A stretch of DNA of 11,050 nt from Modestobacter sp. (GTDB taxonomy: Bacteria > Actinomycetota > Actinomycetes > Mycobacteriales > Geodermatophilaceae): assembly GCA_025965775.1 (NCBI GenBank), contig JAOPWG010000056.1:1-11050 (forward strand). Direction: 5' to 3'. The translations under genes were made by a program, and so were the position numbers. The notes beneath the pieces are model-generated. The model saw only the letters and a program-made list of their open reading frames with translations, did not search any database and was not told the DNA's origin. Position 1 is the stretch's first letter; each line of letters starts with the position of its first letter. This document shows, one piece after another, positions 1-6,096 of this stretch.

Positions 1-962
1 GGGACCTGGAGGCGCTGGCCGCCGTCCGGCCTGCGCACCTCGGTGACCGCGCGCCGGTGCTGCTGGCCCGCCGCGAGCTCGGCGCGCTGCCCCCCGCGGC
101 CCGGTCGGAGGCCGGCAAGCGGGTCAACGCCGCGCGCATCGCCGTCACCGAGGCCCACGCCCAGCGGCTGGCCGAGCTCGAGGCCGAGCGGGACGCCCGC
201 GTCCTGGCCGAGGAGCGGGTCGACGTCACGCTGCCCTGGGACCGCATCCCGCGCGGCGCCCGGCATCCGCTCACCACCCTCACCGACCGCATCTCCGACG
301 TCTTCGTCGGGATGGGTTACGAGGTCGCCGAGGGGCCGGAGCTCGAGGCCGAGTGGCTGAACTTCGACGCGCTCAACATCGGCACCGACCACCCGGCCCG
401 CACGATGATGGACACCTTCTTCGTCGCACCCGAGGACTCCGGCCTGGTGCTGCGCACGCACACCAGCCCGGTGCAGGCGCGCACCATGCTCGAGCGCCGA
501 CCGCCGATCTACGTCATCGCGCCCGGGCGGGTCTACCGGACCGACGAGCTGGACGCGACGCACACCCCGGTCTTCCACCAGGTCGAGGGCCTGGCCGTCG
601 ACCGCGGGCTGACCATGGCGCACCTGCGCGGCACGCTGGACCACCTGGCCCGCCAGCTGTTCGGGGCCGACGCGGTGACCCGCTGGCGACCCTCGTACTT
701 CCCGTTCACCGAGCCGTCGGCGGAGTTCGACGTCTGGTTCCCCGAGCACCGGGACGGGCCGCGCTGGGTGGAGTGGGGCGGCTGCGGGATGGTCAACCCG
801 CGCGTGCTCGTCGCCTGCGGCATCGACCCGGCCGAGTACACCGGCTTCGCCTTCGGGGTCGGCATCGAGCGGGCGCTGCAGTTCCGCCACGCGGTGGGCG
901 ACATGCGCGACATCGTCGAGGGCGACGTCCGGTTCACCCGGGCCTTCGGGGTCGAGCAGTGA
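1..962 (+). CDS. pheS: Phenylalanine--tRNA ligase alpha subunit, 5'-truncated by the window edge
   Basis: PheS forms the catalytic half of the cytoplasmic (alpha-beta)2 enzyme that charges tRNA-Phe. The frame is open from base 3 (first codons read DLEALAAVRPAHLGDR), so the true start lies outside the window; GTG codons such as that at 57 are internal. About 319 residues are visible, against roughly 340-360 for the family, so only part of the N-terminal coiled-coil arm is missing. Class II synthetase signatures are clear: THTSPVQARTM (bases about 456-488), motif 2 with RTDELDATHTPVFHQVEG (537-590), WVEWGGCGMVNPRV, and motif 3 GFAFGVGIER (843-872). The Ala in GFAFG corresponds to the residue that limits the amino-acid pocket to phenylalanine in E. 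coli. The TGA stop at 960-962 is part of a GTGA sequence that opens a 14-codon micro-frame leading to pheT, 37 bases downstream. Confidence 0.97.
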   Translation, partial: DLEALAAVRPAHLGDRAPVLLARRELGALPPAARSEAGKRVNAARIAVTEAHAQRLAELEAERDARVLAEERVDVTLPWDRIPRGARHPLTTLTDRISDVFVGMGYEVAEGPELEAEWLNFDALNIGTDHPARTMMDTFFVAPEDSGLVLRTHTSPVQARTMLERRPPIYVIAPGRVYRTDELDATHTPVFHQVEGLAVDRGLTMAHLRGTLDHLARQLFGADAVTRWRPSYFPFTEPSAEFDVWFPEHRDGPRWVEWGGCGMVNPRVLVACGIDPAEYTGFAFGVGIERALQFRHAVGDMRDIVEGDVRFTRAFGVEQ

Positions 963-992
963 CCGGACGGCGCATCGAGCAGCACAGGACGG
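952..992 (+). repeat. Imperfect direct repeat across the pheS-pheT junction
   Basis: TCGAGCAGTGACCGGACGG at 952-970 is followed after a 23-base period by TCGAGCAGCACAGGACGG at 975-992. The first copy contains the pheS stop, and the second copy ends within the Shine-Dalgarno region of pheT (GGAG, 991-994). This looks like a local tandem duplication that may have created the gap between two formerly overlapping genes. The duplication itself is visible; its history is inference. Confidence 0.5.
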
Positions 993-1003
993 AGCAGCAG
1001 TGA
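959..1003 (+). CDS. Possible 14-codon linker ORF bridging pheS and pheT
   Basis: A GTG at 959 overlaps the pheS stop (GTGA, 959-962). It opens the frame MTGRRIEQHRTEQQ, which ends on the TGA at 1001-1003, itself overlapping the pheT GTG start (GTGA, 1000-1003). The only Shine-Dalgarno-like sequence is a weak GGGG at 948-951. The peptide is not recognisable and probably has no function of its own. If it is translated, its role would be to carry a re-initiating ribosome from the pheS stop to the pheT start. The same geometry occurs at 6016-6096 and 10385-10405, which is the main reason to list it. It could be chance in a GC-rich gap. Confidence 0.3.
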   Translation: MTGRRIEQHRTEQQ

Positions 1004-3477
1004 AGGTCCCCATCGGCTGGCTGGCCGAGTACGTCGACCTCCCCGCGGGGAGCACGGTCGAGGACCTCGACACCGCCTTCGTCCGGCTCGGCCTCGAGGT
1101 CGAGGAGGTGCACCGCGCGCCGGGGACCACCGGTCCGCTGGTGATCGGCCGGGTGCTGGAGATCGAGGAGCTCACGGGCTTCAAGAAGTCGATCCGTTAC
1201 TGCCAGGTCGACGTGGGCGAGGCAGCCCCGAGGGGCATCGTCTGCGGCGCCCGGAACTTCGTCGTCGACGACCTGGTGGTGGTGGCGCTGCCCGGCGCCG
1301 TGCTTCCCGGGGACTTCACGATCGCCGCCCGGAGCACCTACGACCACGTCTCCGACGGGATGATCTGCTCCTCCCGCGAGCTCGGGGTCGGCGAGGACCA
1401 CAGCGGCATCCTGGTCGTCGGACACGGCGACGCCGATGCCGCGCTGCTGAAGCCGGGCACCCCCGCCGCTGCCGTGGTGGGGCTGGACGACGTCGTGATC
1501 GAGCTGAACGTGACCCCGGACCGCGGTTACTGCCTGGCGATGCGCGGCATCGCCCGGGAGATGGCAACCGGGCTGGCGGTCGAGTGGCGCGACCCCGGCG
1601 CGCTGACCCCGCCGGCCTGGTCCGGGGACGCCGCCTGGCCGGTGTCGGTGGCCGACCCCGGCCGCTGCGACCGGTTCTCGATGGTGGCGATGGTGGGCCT
1701 GGACCCGACCGCGCCCAGCCCCTGGTGGATGCGCCGCCGGCTGGCGCAGTCCGGCATCCGGTCGATCTCGCTGGCCGTGGACGTCACCAACATCGTGATG
1801 CTCGAACTCGGCCAGCCGATGCACGCCTTCGACCGGGATGCGCTCACCGGCCCGATCACCGTGCGCCGGGCGACGGCGGGGGAGCGGCTCACCACGCTGG
1901 ACGGTGTCGACCGCGCCCTGGAGCCCGACGACCTGCTGATCACCGACGACTCCGGGCCGATCGGACTGGCCGGGGTCATGGGCGGTGCCTCCACCGAGAT
2001 CGGTGACGGCACGACCGCGGTCCTGCTCGAGGCGGCGCACTGGGAGCCGACCGGGATCGCCCGCAGCGTCCGGCGGCACAAGCTGCCCAGCGAGGCGGCG
2101 AAGCGCTTCGAGCGCGGCACCGATCCCGAGATCACCCTGGTGGCGCTGGCCCGGGCGGCGTCGCTGCTGGCCGAGTACGGCGGGGCCACCGTCGTCGGCG
2201 GCCCGGTCGACCTCGACGTCCGCGGGCCGCGACCGACCATCGCGCTCGACGTCCGGGTTCCCGGCCAGGTCGCCGGCGTGCCCTACCCGGCGTCGCAGGT
2301 GATCGAGGCGCTGGGCGCGATCGGCGCGGGCGTGGACGCCGGCGGGGACCTGCTGCAGGTGACGCCGCCGTCGTGGCGCCCGGACCTCACCGACCCGGCC
2401 GACCTGGTCGAGGAGGTCGTCCGGCTGGCCGGCTACGACGACGTCCCCTCGGTGCTGCCGAGCGTGCCGCCCGGCCGCGGCCTGACCGGCCGGCAGCGCC
2501 GCCGGCGCAGCATCGGCCGGTCGCTGGCCGAGGCCGGCTACGTCGAGGCGCCGTCCTACCCCTTCGTCGGGCCGGCCGCGCTGGACGCGCTGGGCCTGCC
2601 CGAGGACGACGTCCGTCGCCAGGTCGTGGTGATCCGCAACCCGCTGTCGGAGGAGGAGCCGGGGCTGCGGACGACGTTGCTGCCCGGCCTGCTCGCCATC
2701 CTGGCCCGCAACCTCTCCCGCGGGCAGCGCGACGTCGCCGTCTTCGAGCACGGCTCGGTCTTCCCCGGTGACCGGCGCACGTCGGCGCCGCTGCCGGGTG
2801 TCGACCGCCGTCCGGACGACGAGACCCTGGCCGCGCTGCTCGGAGCGGTGCCGGCGCAGCCCTGGCACGTGGCCGTGGCGCTGACCGGCAACCGCGAGCC
2901 GCGCGGCTGGTGGGGTCCCGGCCGGCCGGCCGGCTGGGCCGACGCCGTGCAGGCCGCCCGGACCGTGGCCGCCGCGGCCGGGGTCGAGCTGACCGTGCGG
3001 GCCGGGCAGCAGGCGCCCTGGCACCCCGGCCGGTGCGCGGAGCTGCTGGTCGGCGAGGAGGTCGTGGGCTACGCCGGTGAGCTGCACCCGCGGGTCTGCG
3101 CTGCGCTGGAGATCCCCGCGCGCACCTGCGCGATGGAGCTGGACGTCGACGCGCTGCCGCCCGCGCCGGTGCCGGTCGGCCCGCACGTGTCGACCTTCCC
3201 GCCGGTGCACATGGACGCCGCCCTGGTCGTGCCGGTGGAGCAGCCGGAGGCCGCCGTCCGGGCTGCCCTCGCCGCGGGGGCCGGGGAGCTGCTGGAGGAG
3301 CTGCGGCTCTTCGACGTCTACACCGGGACGCCGGTGCCCGAGGGGCAGAAGTCCCTGGCGTACGCGTTCACCTTCCGGGCGCCGGACCGCACGCTGAACC
3401 GCGAGGAGGCCGCCGTGGCCTTCACCGCCGCCGTCGACTCGGCGGCCCGAGCGACAGGAGCCTCCCTCCGTGGCTGA
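1000..3477 (+). CDS. pheT: Phenylalanine--tRNA ligase beta subunit
   Basis: PheT is the 825-residue partner of PheS. It supports tRNA binding and carries the editing site that hydrolyses mischarged Tyr-tRNA-Phe. The start is GTG at 1000 (MKVPIGWLAEYVDLP, the usual PheT N-terminus), with GGAG at 991-994 five bases upstream. Domains in order: a short N-terminal segment; an EMAP-type tRNA-binding domain at about residues 42-150 (VCGARNF at 81-87, DHSGILVV at 133-140); ELNVTPDRGYCLAMRGIARE at 168-187 leading into the B3/B4 editing domain at about 205-400; B5 at about 410-480; a catalytically inactive synthetase-like core; and a C-terminal FDX-ACB anticodon-binding domain at about 729-825 (STFPPVHMD, LNREEA). 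Length is normal for bacteria and no frame disruption is seen. The TGA stop at 3475-3477 lies inside the next gene, whose GTG starts at 3470. Confidence 0.98.
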   Translation: MKVPIGWLAEYVDLPAGSTVEDLDTAFVRLGLEVEEVHRAPGTTGPLVIGRVLEIEELTGFKKSIRYCQVDVGEAAPRGIVCGARNFVVDDLVVVALPGAVLPGDFTIAARSTYDHVSDGMICSSRELGVGEDHSGILVVGHGDADAALLKPGTPAAAVVGLDDVVIELNVTPDRGYCLAMRGIAREMATGLAVEWRDPGALTPPAWSGDAAWPVSVADPGRCDRFSMVAMVGLDPTAPSPWWMRRRLAQSGIRSISLAVDVTNIVMLELGQPMHAFDRDALTGPITVRRATAGERLTTLDGVDRALEPDDLLITDDSGPIGLAGVMGGASTEIGDGTTAVLLEAAHWEPTGIARSVRRHKLPSEAAKRFERGTDPEITLVALARAASLLAEYGGATVVGGPVDLDVRGPRPTIALDVRVPGQVAGVPYPASQVIEALGAIGAGVDAGGDLLQVTPPSWRPDLTDPADLVEEVVRLAGYDDVPSVLPSVPPGRGLTGRQRRRRSIGRSLAEAGYVEAPSYPFVGPAALDALGLPEDDVRRQVVVIRNPLSEEEPGLRTTLLPGLLAILARNLSRGQRDVAVFEHGSVFPGDRRTSAPLPGVDRRPDDETLAALLGAVPAQPWHVAVALTGNREPRGWWGPGRPAGWADAVQAARTVAAAAGVELTVRAGQQAPWHPGRCAELLVGEEVVGYAGELHPRVCAALEIPARTCAMELDVDALPPAPVPVGPHVSTFPPVHMDAALVVPVEQPEAAVRAALAAGAGELLEELRLFDVYTGTPVPEGQKSLAYAFTFRAPDRTLNREEAAVAFTAAVDSAARATGASLRG

Positions 3478-4288
3478 CCAGGACCTCACCGGACAGGTCG
3501 CGCTGGTGACCGGCGCCTCGACCGGCATCGGCCGGCACCTCGCCACGGGGCTGGCGGCCCGCGGCGCGGCGGTGGCCGGGATGGCGCGCGGCGCGGAACG
3601 ACTGGCGGCGGCGATGGCCGAGGTCGCCGAGGTCACCGGGGCGCGCACCCTCGCGGTGCCGGCCGACGTCACCGACCGCGCGGCGGTCGGGGCGGCGGTG
3701 GCTCGCGCAGTCGAGGAGTTCGGCCGGATCGACCTGCTGGTGAACAACGCCGGCCTGATCGACCCGGTGGAGGTGCCCATCTGGGAGGCCGACCCCGACG
3801 AGTGGTGGCGGGTGGTGGACAGCCACGTGCACGGTGCCCACGTGCTGGTGTCCGCCGTCGTGCCGGACATGGTGCGACGGGGGAGCGGCCGGGTGGTCAA
3901 CCTGGGCAGCGGGATGGGCGTCCGGGCGCACGTGGACTACTCGGCGTACTCGGTGGGGAAGACCGGCCTGATGCGGATCACCGAGGCGCTTGCCGCAGCC
4001 GGGGCCGAGCACGGTGTCCGGGCCTTCGACATCGCCCCCGGCGTGATCGAGACCGACATGACCCACTCGATGGCCATGTGGGACGGGTTCACCGACTGGA
4101 CGCCGCCGGAGCGGGTCGTGGCGATGGTCGGGGCCGTGGCCGCCGGGGAGTTGGACGCGTGGACGGGGCGGTTGCTGTCGGCGATGGCGGACGACCTGGA
4201 CACGATGCGCGCCACCACTCCCGAGGGCGTGGGCCGCCAGCTGCGGCTGCGTCCGTACACCGAGGGCGACGCGTTCGCGAACCGCTGA
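3470..4288 (+). CDS. SDR-family NAD(P)-dependent oxidoreductase, substrate unknown
   Basis: This is a 272-residue classical short-chain dehydrogenase/reductase, a soluble Rossmann-fold enzyme. Visible landmarks are the cofactor motif TGASTGIG (residues 14-21), ADVTD at 65-69, NNAG at 92-95, the catalytic Ser147 in NLGSG, YSVGK with Tyr160 and Lys164, and the APG turn at 189-191. Arg40 after the second strand favours NADP(H), by family rule. The Asn usually found in the N-S-Y-K tetrad seems to be His119 (VDSHVHG). The start is GTG at 3470, with AGGAG at 3456-3460 nine bases upstream; it overlaps the last 8 bases of pheT, so it is probably co-transcribed and translationally coupled with pheST. 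Nothing in the sequence identifies the substrate, and no link to tRNA charging or arginine synthesis is apparent. It is probably a lineage-specific passenger in the pheST operon. Confidence 0.9.
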   Translation: MADQDLTGQVALVTGASTGIGRHLATGLAARGAAVAGMARGAERLAAAMAEVAEVTGARTLAVPADVTDRAAVGAAVARAVEEFGRIDLLVNNAGLIDPVEVPIWEADPDEWWRVVDSHVHGAHVLVSAVVPDMVRRGSGRVVNLGSGMGVRAHVDYSAYSVGKTGLMRITEALAAAGAEHGVRAFDIAPGVIETDMTHSMAMWDGFTDWTPPERVVAMVGAVAAGELDAWTGRLLSAMADDLDTMRATTPEGVGRQLRLRPYTEGDAFANR

Positions 4289-4297
4289 CCTGCCGAG

Positions 4298-4336
4298 GGG
4301 AGCGCGCGGCCCGGCGCACCCCGGCGATGCGCTCCC
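4298..4336. terminator. Inverted repeat after the SDR gene, possible weak terminator
   Basis: GGGAGCGC at 4298-4305 and GCGCTCCC at 4329-4336 form a perfect 8-bp stem (plus one possible G-U pair) around a 21-23-base GC-rich loop. It begins nine bases after the SDR stop and ends four bases before the putative -10 element of the next gene. There is no T-run, so it is not a canonical intrinsic terminator, although T-tract-less hairpins are common in actinobacteria. It could equally be a chance feature of GC-rich DNA. Confidence 0.3.
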
Positions 4337-4340
4337 GGCC

Positions 4341-4352
4341 TAGGCTCGGTGC
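4341..4352 (+). promoter_or_regulatory. Putative leaderless promoter (TAGGCT -10 element)
   Basis: TAGGCT at 4341-4346 fits the actinobacterial TANNNT -10 pattern and lies six bases before the ATG at 4353. Transcription would therefore begin at or next to the start codon. No Shine-Dalgarno sequence precedes the ATG and no convincing -35 hexamer is visible, both typical of leaderless actinobacterial genes. This marks a probable transcription-unit boundary inside the pheT-argC insert. Confidence 0.6.
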
Positions 4353-4934
4353 ATGCTGCGACAGGGACCCATCCCGCAGGCCCTCCAGGGTCTGCTCGAG
4401 TACCTGGCCGGGATCCTCTTCGTCGCCGCGCCGTTCCTGTTCGGGTTCACCGACGCCGGGGCGCCGACGGCAGCGTCGATCGTGTTCGGCATCCTCTTCC
4501 TGGTGCTGGCGGCGACCAGCCAGGGCCCGACCGGGCTGGTCAAGCAGCTGAGCCCGCCGGTGCACGCGCTGCTGGACGCGGTGCTGGCCATCCTGCTCAT
4601 CGCCGCACCGTTCGTACTCGGCTTCTCCGGCGTCGTCACGCCCCGCAACCTCTTCCTGGTCACCGGGGTGGTGTGGCTGCTGGTCACGATCGGCAGCCGC
4701 TACGGCCGCAAGGAGCGGCCGGCGGCGGCCCCGGCCGAGCCGCCGATGACCGCCGTCCCGGCCGACCGGGTCGACCCGCACCGCCCGGCGGCCGTCCCCC
4801 CGGTCACCGACGGTCCCTCCCTCGGCTCCGGCCCGGTCCCGGGTGGGCGGCAGCTGCCCGGGGTCCGACCCGCCACCGGCTCCGTGGGCCCGGAGTACGG
4901 CCCCATCGACGGTAGTGGTAACCGGCCGTCCTGA
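4353..4934 (+). CDS. SPW-repeat-like four-helix membrane protein with proline-rich tail
   Basis: This 193-residue protein has four predicted membrane helices (about residues 14-33, 40-57, 72-92 and 99-115) followed by a hydrophilic Pro/Gly-rich tail of about 78 residues that looks disordered. The membrane part is an internal duplication: each half has a helix running into an APF motif (AAPFLFGF at 25-32, AAPFVLGF at 84-91) and then a second helix. That layout matches the SPW-repeat family, here with APF in place of SPW. The function of the family is not known to me. The start is ATG at 4353, chosen because TAGGCT sits six bases upstream and no ribosome binding site is present. It separates the SDR gene from argC, and its stop lies only 44 bases before the argC start, just upstream of the arg operator. 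The family assignment is by pattern only. Confidence 0.8.
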   Translation: MLRQGPIPQALQGLLEYLAGILFVAAPFLFGFTDAGAPTAASIVFGILFLVLAATSQGPTGLVKQLSPPVHALLDAVLAILLIAAPFVLGFSGVVTPRNLFLVTGVVWLLVTIGSRYGRKERPAAAPAEPPMTAVPADRVDPHRPAAVPPVTDGPSLGSGPVPGGRQLPGVRPATGSVGPEYGPIDGSGNRPS

Positions 4935-4940
4935 CCCGGC

Positions 4941-4978
4941 GTTGCAATCTCATACGGCATGCTGCATGATGATGCATC
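4941..4978 (+). promoter_or_regulatory. ArgR operator (ARG box) overlapping the argC promoter
   Basis: The clear box is GCTGCATGATGATGCATC at 4961-4978. Its core TGCAT-N4-ATGCA (4963-4976) is a perfect inverted repeat with exactly the geometry of the E. coli ARG box (TGAAT-N4-ATTCA), with G/C substitutions as expected in actinobacteria. A weaker second box lies 20 bases upstream (about 4941-4958, GTTGCAATCTCATACGGC), about two helical turns away, as in tandem ARG boxes. A plausible sigma-70-type promoter is embedded in these boxes: TTGCAA at 4942-4947, a 17-base spacer, and CATGAT at 4965-4970. Bound ArgR would cover the -10 element and transcription start. Position, symmetry and the presence of argR in the operon agree. 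Confidence 0.75.
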
Positions 4979-6019
4979 GTGACGGATGGACGGACGTGGA
5001 CGGTCGGGGTCACCGGCGCCACCGGGTACGCGGGCGGTGAGGTGTGCCGGCTGCTGGCCGGGCACCCGCGGCTGCAGCTGACCGGGGTGCACGCCAACGC
5101 GAGTGCCGGCCGACGCCTGGGTGAGTCCCAGCCGCACCTGCTGCCCTACGCAGACCTGGAGGTGCAGCCGAGCGACGCGGCCTCGCTGGCCGGCTACGAC
5201 GTCGTCGTCCTCGCCCTCCCGCACGGGCAGTCCGCGGCCATCGCCGCGCAGCTGCCCGAGGACACCCTGGTCATCGACTGCGGCGCCGACCACCGGCTCG
5301 TCGACCCGGCCGCGTGGGCACGCTGGTACGGGGGCGAGCACGCCGGGCACTGGCCCTACGGGCTGCCGGAGCTGCCCGGGCTGCGCGAGCAGCTCAAGGG
5401 GGCCCGGCGGATCGCCGTCCCCGGCTGCTACCCGACCTCGGTCACCCTGGCCATGGCGCCGGCACTGGCCGCCGGGCTCGTCACCCCCGACGTCGTGGTG
5501 GTGGCCGCCAGCGGCACCTCCGGCGCGGGGAAGTCGGCGAAGACCCACCTGCTCGGTTCGGAGGTCATGGGTGCGGTGAGCGCCTACGGCGTGGGCGGCG
5601 TGCACCGGCACACCCCGGAGATGGTGCAGAACCTCTCGCTCGCCGCAGGGAGCCCGGTCACGGTGAGCTTCACCCCGACCCTGGTGCCGATGAGCCGGGG
5701 CATCCTGGCCACCTGCTCGGCTCCGCTGAAGCCGGGCGTGGACGCCGAGGCGGTCCGGAGCGCCTACGTGGCGGCCTACGCCGACGAGCCGTTCGTGCAC
5801 CTGCTGCCCGAGGGGCAGTGGCCCACCACGGCCTCCGTGCTCGGGGCCAACACCGTGGCCCTGCAGGTCGCCGTCGACCCCGACGCCGGCCGGCTGGTCG
5901 TCGTGGCTGCGGTCGACAACCTCACCAAGGGCACCGGCGGCGCCGCCCTGCAGTGCGCCAACCTCGCCCTCGGCATCCCCGAGACCACCGGTCTCCCGCT
6001 CGTAGGAGTCGCACCGTGA
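4979..6019 (+). CDS. argC: N-acetyl-gamma-glutamyl-phosphate reductase
   Basis: ArgC carries out the NADPH-dependent reduction of N-acetylglutamyl phosphate to N-acetylglutamate semialdehyde, the third step of arginine synthesis. The 346-residue length is normal. The N-terminal nucleotide-binding motif is GATGYAGGE (residues 13-21). The catalytic cysteine is Cys150 in GCYPT, the probable catalytic histidine is His209 in VHRHTPEM, and DNLTKGTGGAA (313-323) is the usual C-terminal signature. The start is GTG at 4979. No Shine-Dalgarno sequence precedes it, and the putative -10 CATGAT ends eight bases upstream, so a leaderless or near-leaderless mRNA is likely. As first gene of the arg operon it follows the ARG box directly. 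Its stop overlaps a 26-codon micro-frame that runs to argJ. Confidence 0.98.
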   Translation: MTDGRTWTVGVTGATGYAGGEVCRLLAGHPRLQLTGVHANASAGRRLGESQPHLLPYADLEVQPSDAASLAGYDVVVLALPHGQSAAIAAQLPEDTLVIDCGADHRLVDPAAWARWYGGEHAGHWPYGLPELPGLREQLKGARRIAVPGCYPTSVTLAMAPALAAGLVTPDVVVVAASGTSGAGKSAKTHLLGSEVMGAVSAYGVGGVHRHTPEMVQNLSLAAGSPVTVSFTPTLVPMSRGILATCSAPLKPGVDAEAVRSAYVAAYADEPFVHLLPEGQWPTTASVLGANTVALQVAVDPDAGRLVVVAAVDNLTKGTGGAALQCANLALGIPETTGLPLVGVAP

Positions 6020-6096
6020 GCGAGCGTGCGAGCTCATCCAGGAGCACAGCGCATGCGGTCACGAGGCCGACGGGCGCCAGCGAGGAGGAATCGTGA
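6016..6096 (+). CDS. Possible 26-codon linker ORF bridging argC and argJ
   Basis: A GTG at 6016 overlaps the argC stop (GTGA, 6016-6019) and opens a 26-codon frame beginning MSERASSSRS and ending TGASEEES. Its TGA at 6094-6096 overlaps the argJ GTG start (GTGA, 6093-6096). AGGAG at 6004-6008 sits seven bases before the GTG, an ideal ribosome-binding spacing, which is the strongest evidence that this linker is translated. The Ser/Glu-rich peptide matches no family I recognise. The DNA contains palindromic pieces (GAGCTC, CGCATGCG at 6050-6057, and GCGTGC/GCATGC arms at 6024-6029 and 6051-6056). Its GTGAGCGAGCG opening recalls GC-rich interspersed repeats of actinomycetes, so it may be an inserted repeat rather than a gene. 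Confidence 0.4.
   Translation: MSERASSSRSTAHAVTRPTGASEEES
6082..6090 (+). promoter_or_regulatory. Strong Shine-Dalgarno sequence of argJ
   Basis: GAGGAGGAA at 6082-6090 is nearly fully complementary to the 3' end of 16S rRNA and ends two bases before the GTG at 6093. It fixes the argJ start and shows that argJ can be initiated independently of the linker frame. Confidence 0.8.

Noticed and set aside
934..3900. A very long open frame on the minus strand, antisense to pheT and the SDR gene.
   Set aside because: It is the expected shadow of GC-rich codon use: low-complexity Arg/Gly/Ala/Pro/His composition, no family motifs, and the + strand genes here are unmistakable. The same applies to minus-strand frames at 4700-6037, 5922-7259 and 7211-8167.
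4959..4982. A 7-codon frame (MLHDDAS) ending on a GTGA that overlaps the argC start, which could look like a leader peptide or a further linker.
   Set aside because: It lies inside the ARG box and -10 region, upstream of the likely transcription start, so it is probably not in the mRNA. It has no arginine codons as an attenuator would, and it does not reach the preceding gene's stop.
6050..6057. Palindrome CGCATGCG as a possible second ARG box before argJ.
   Set aside because: It lacks the TGCAT-N4-ATGCA spacing, and no promoter-like elements surround it.
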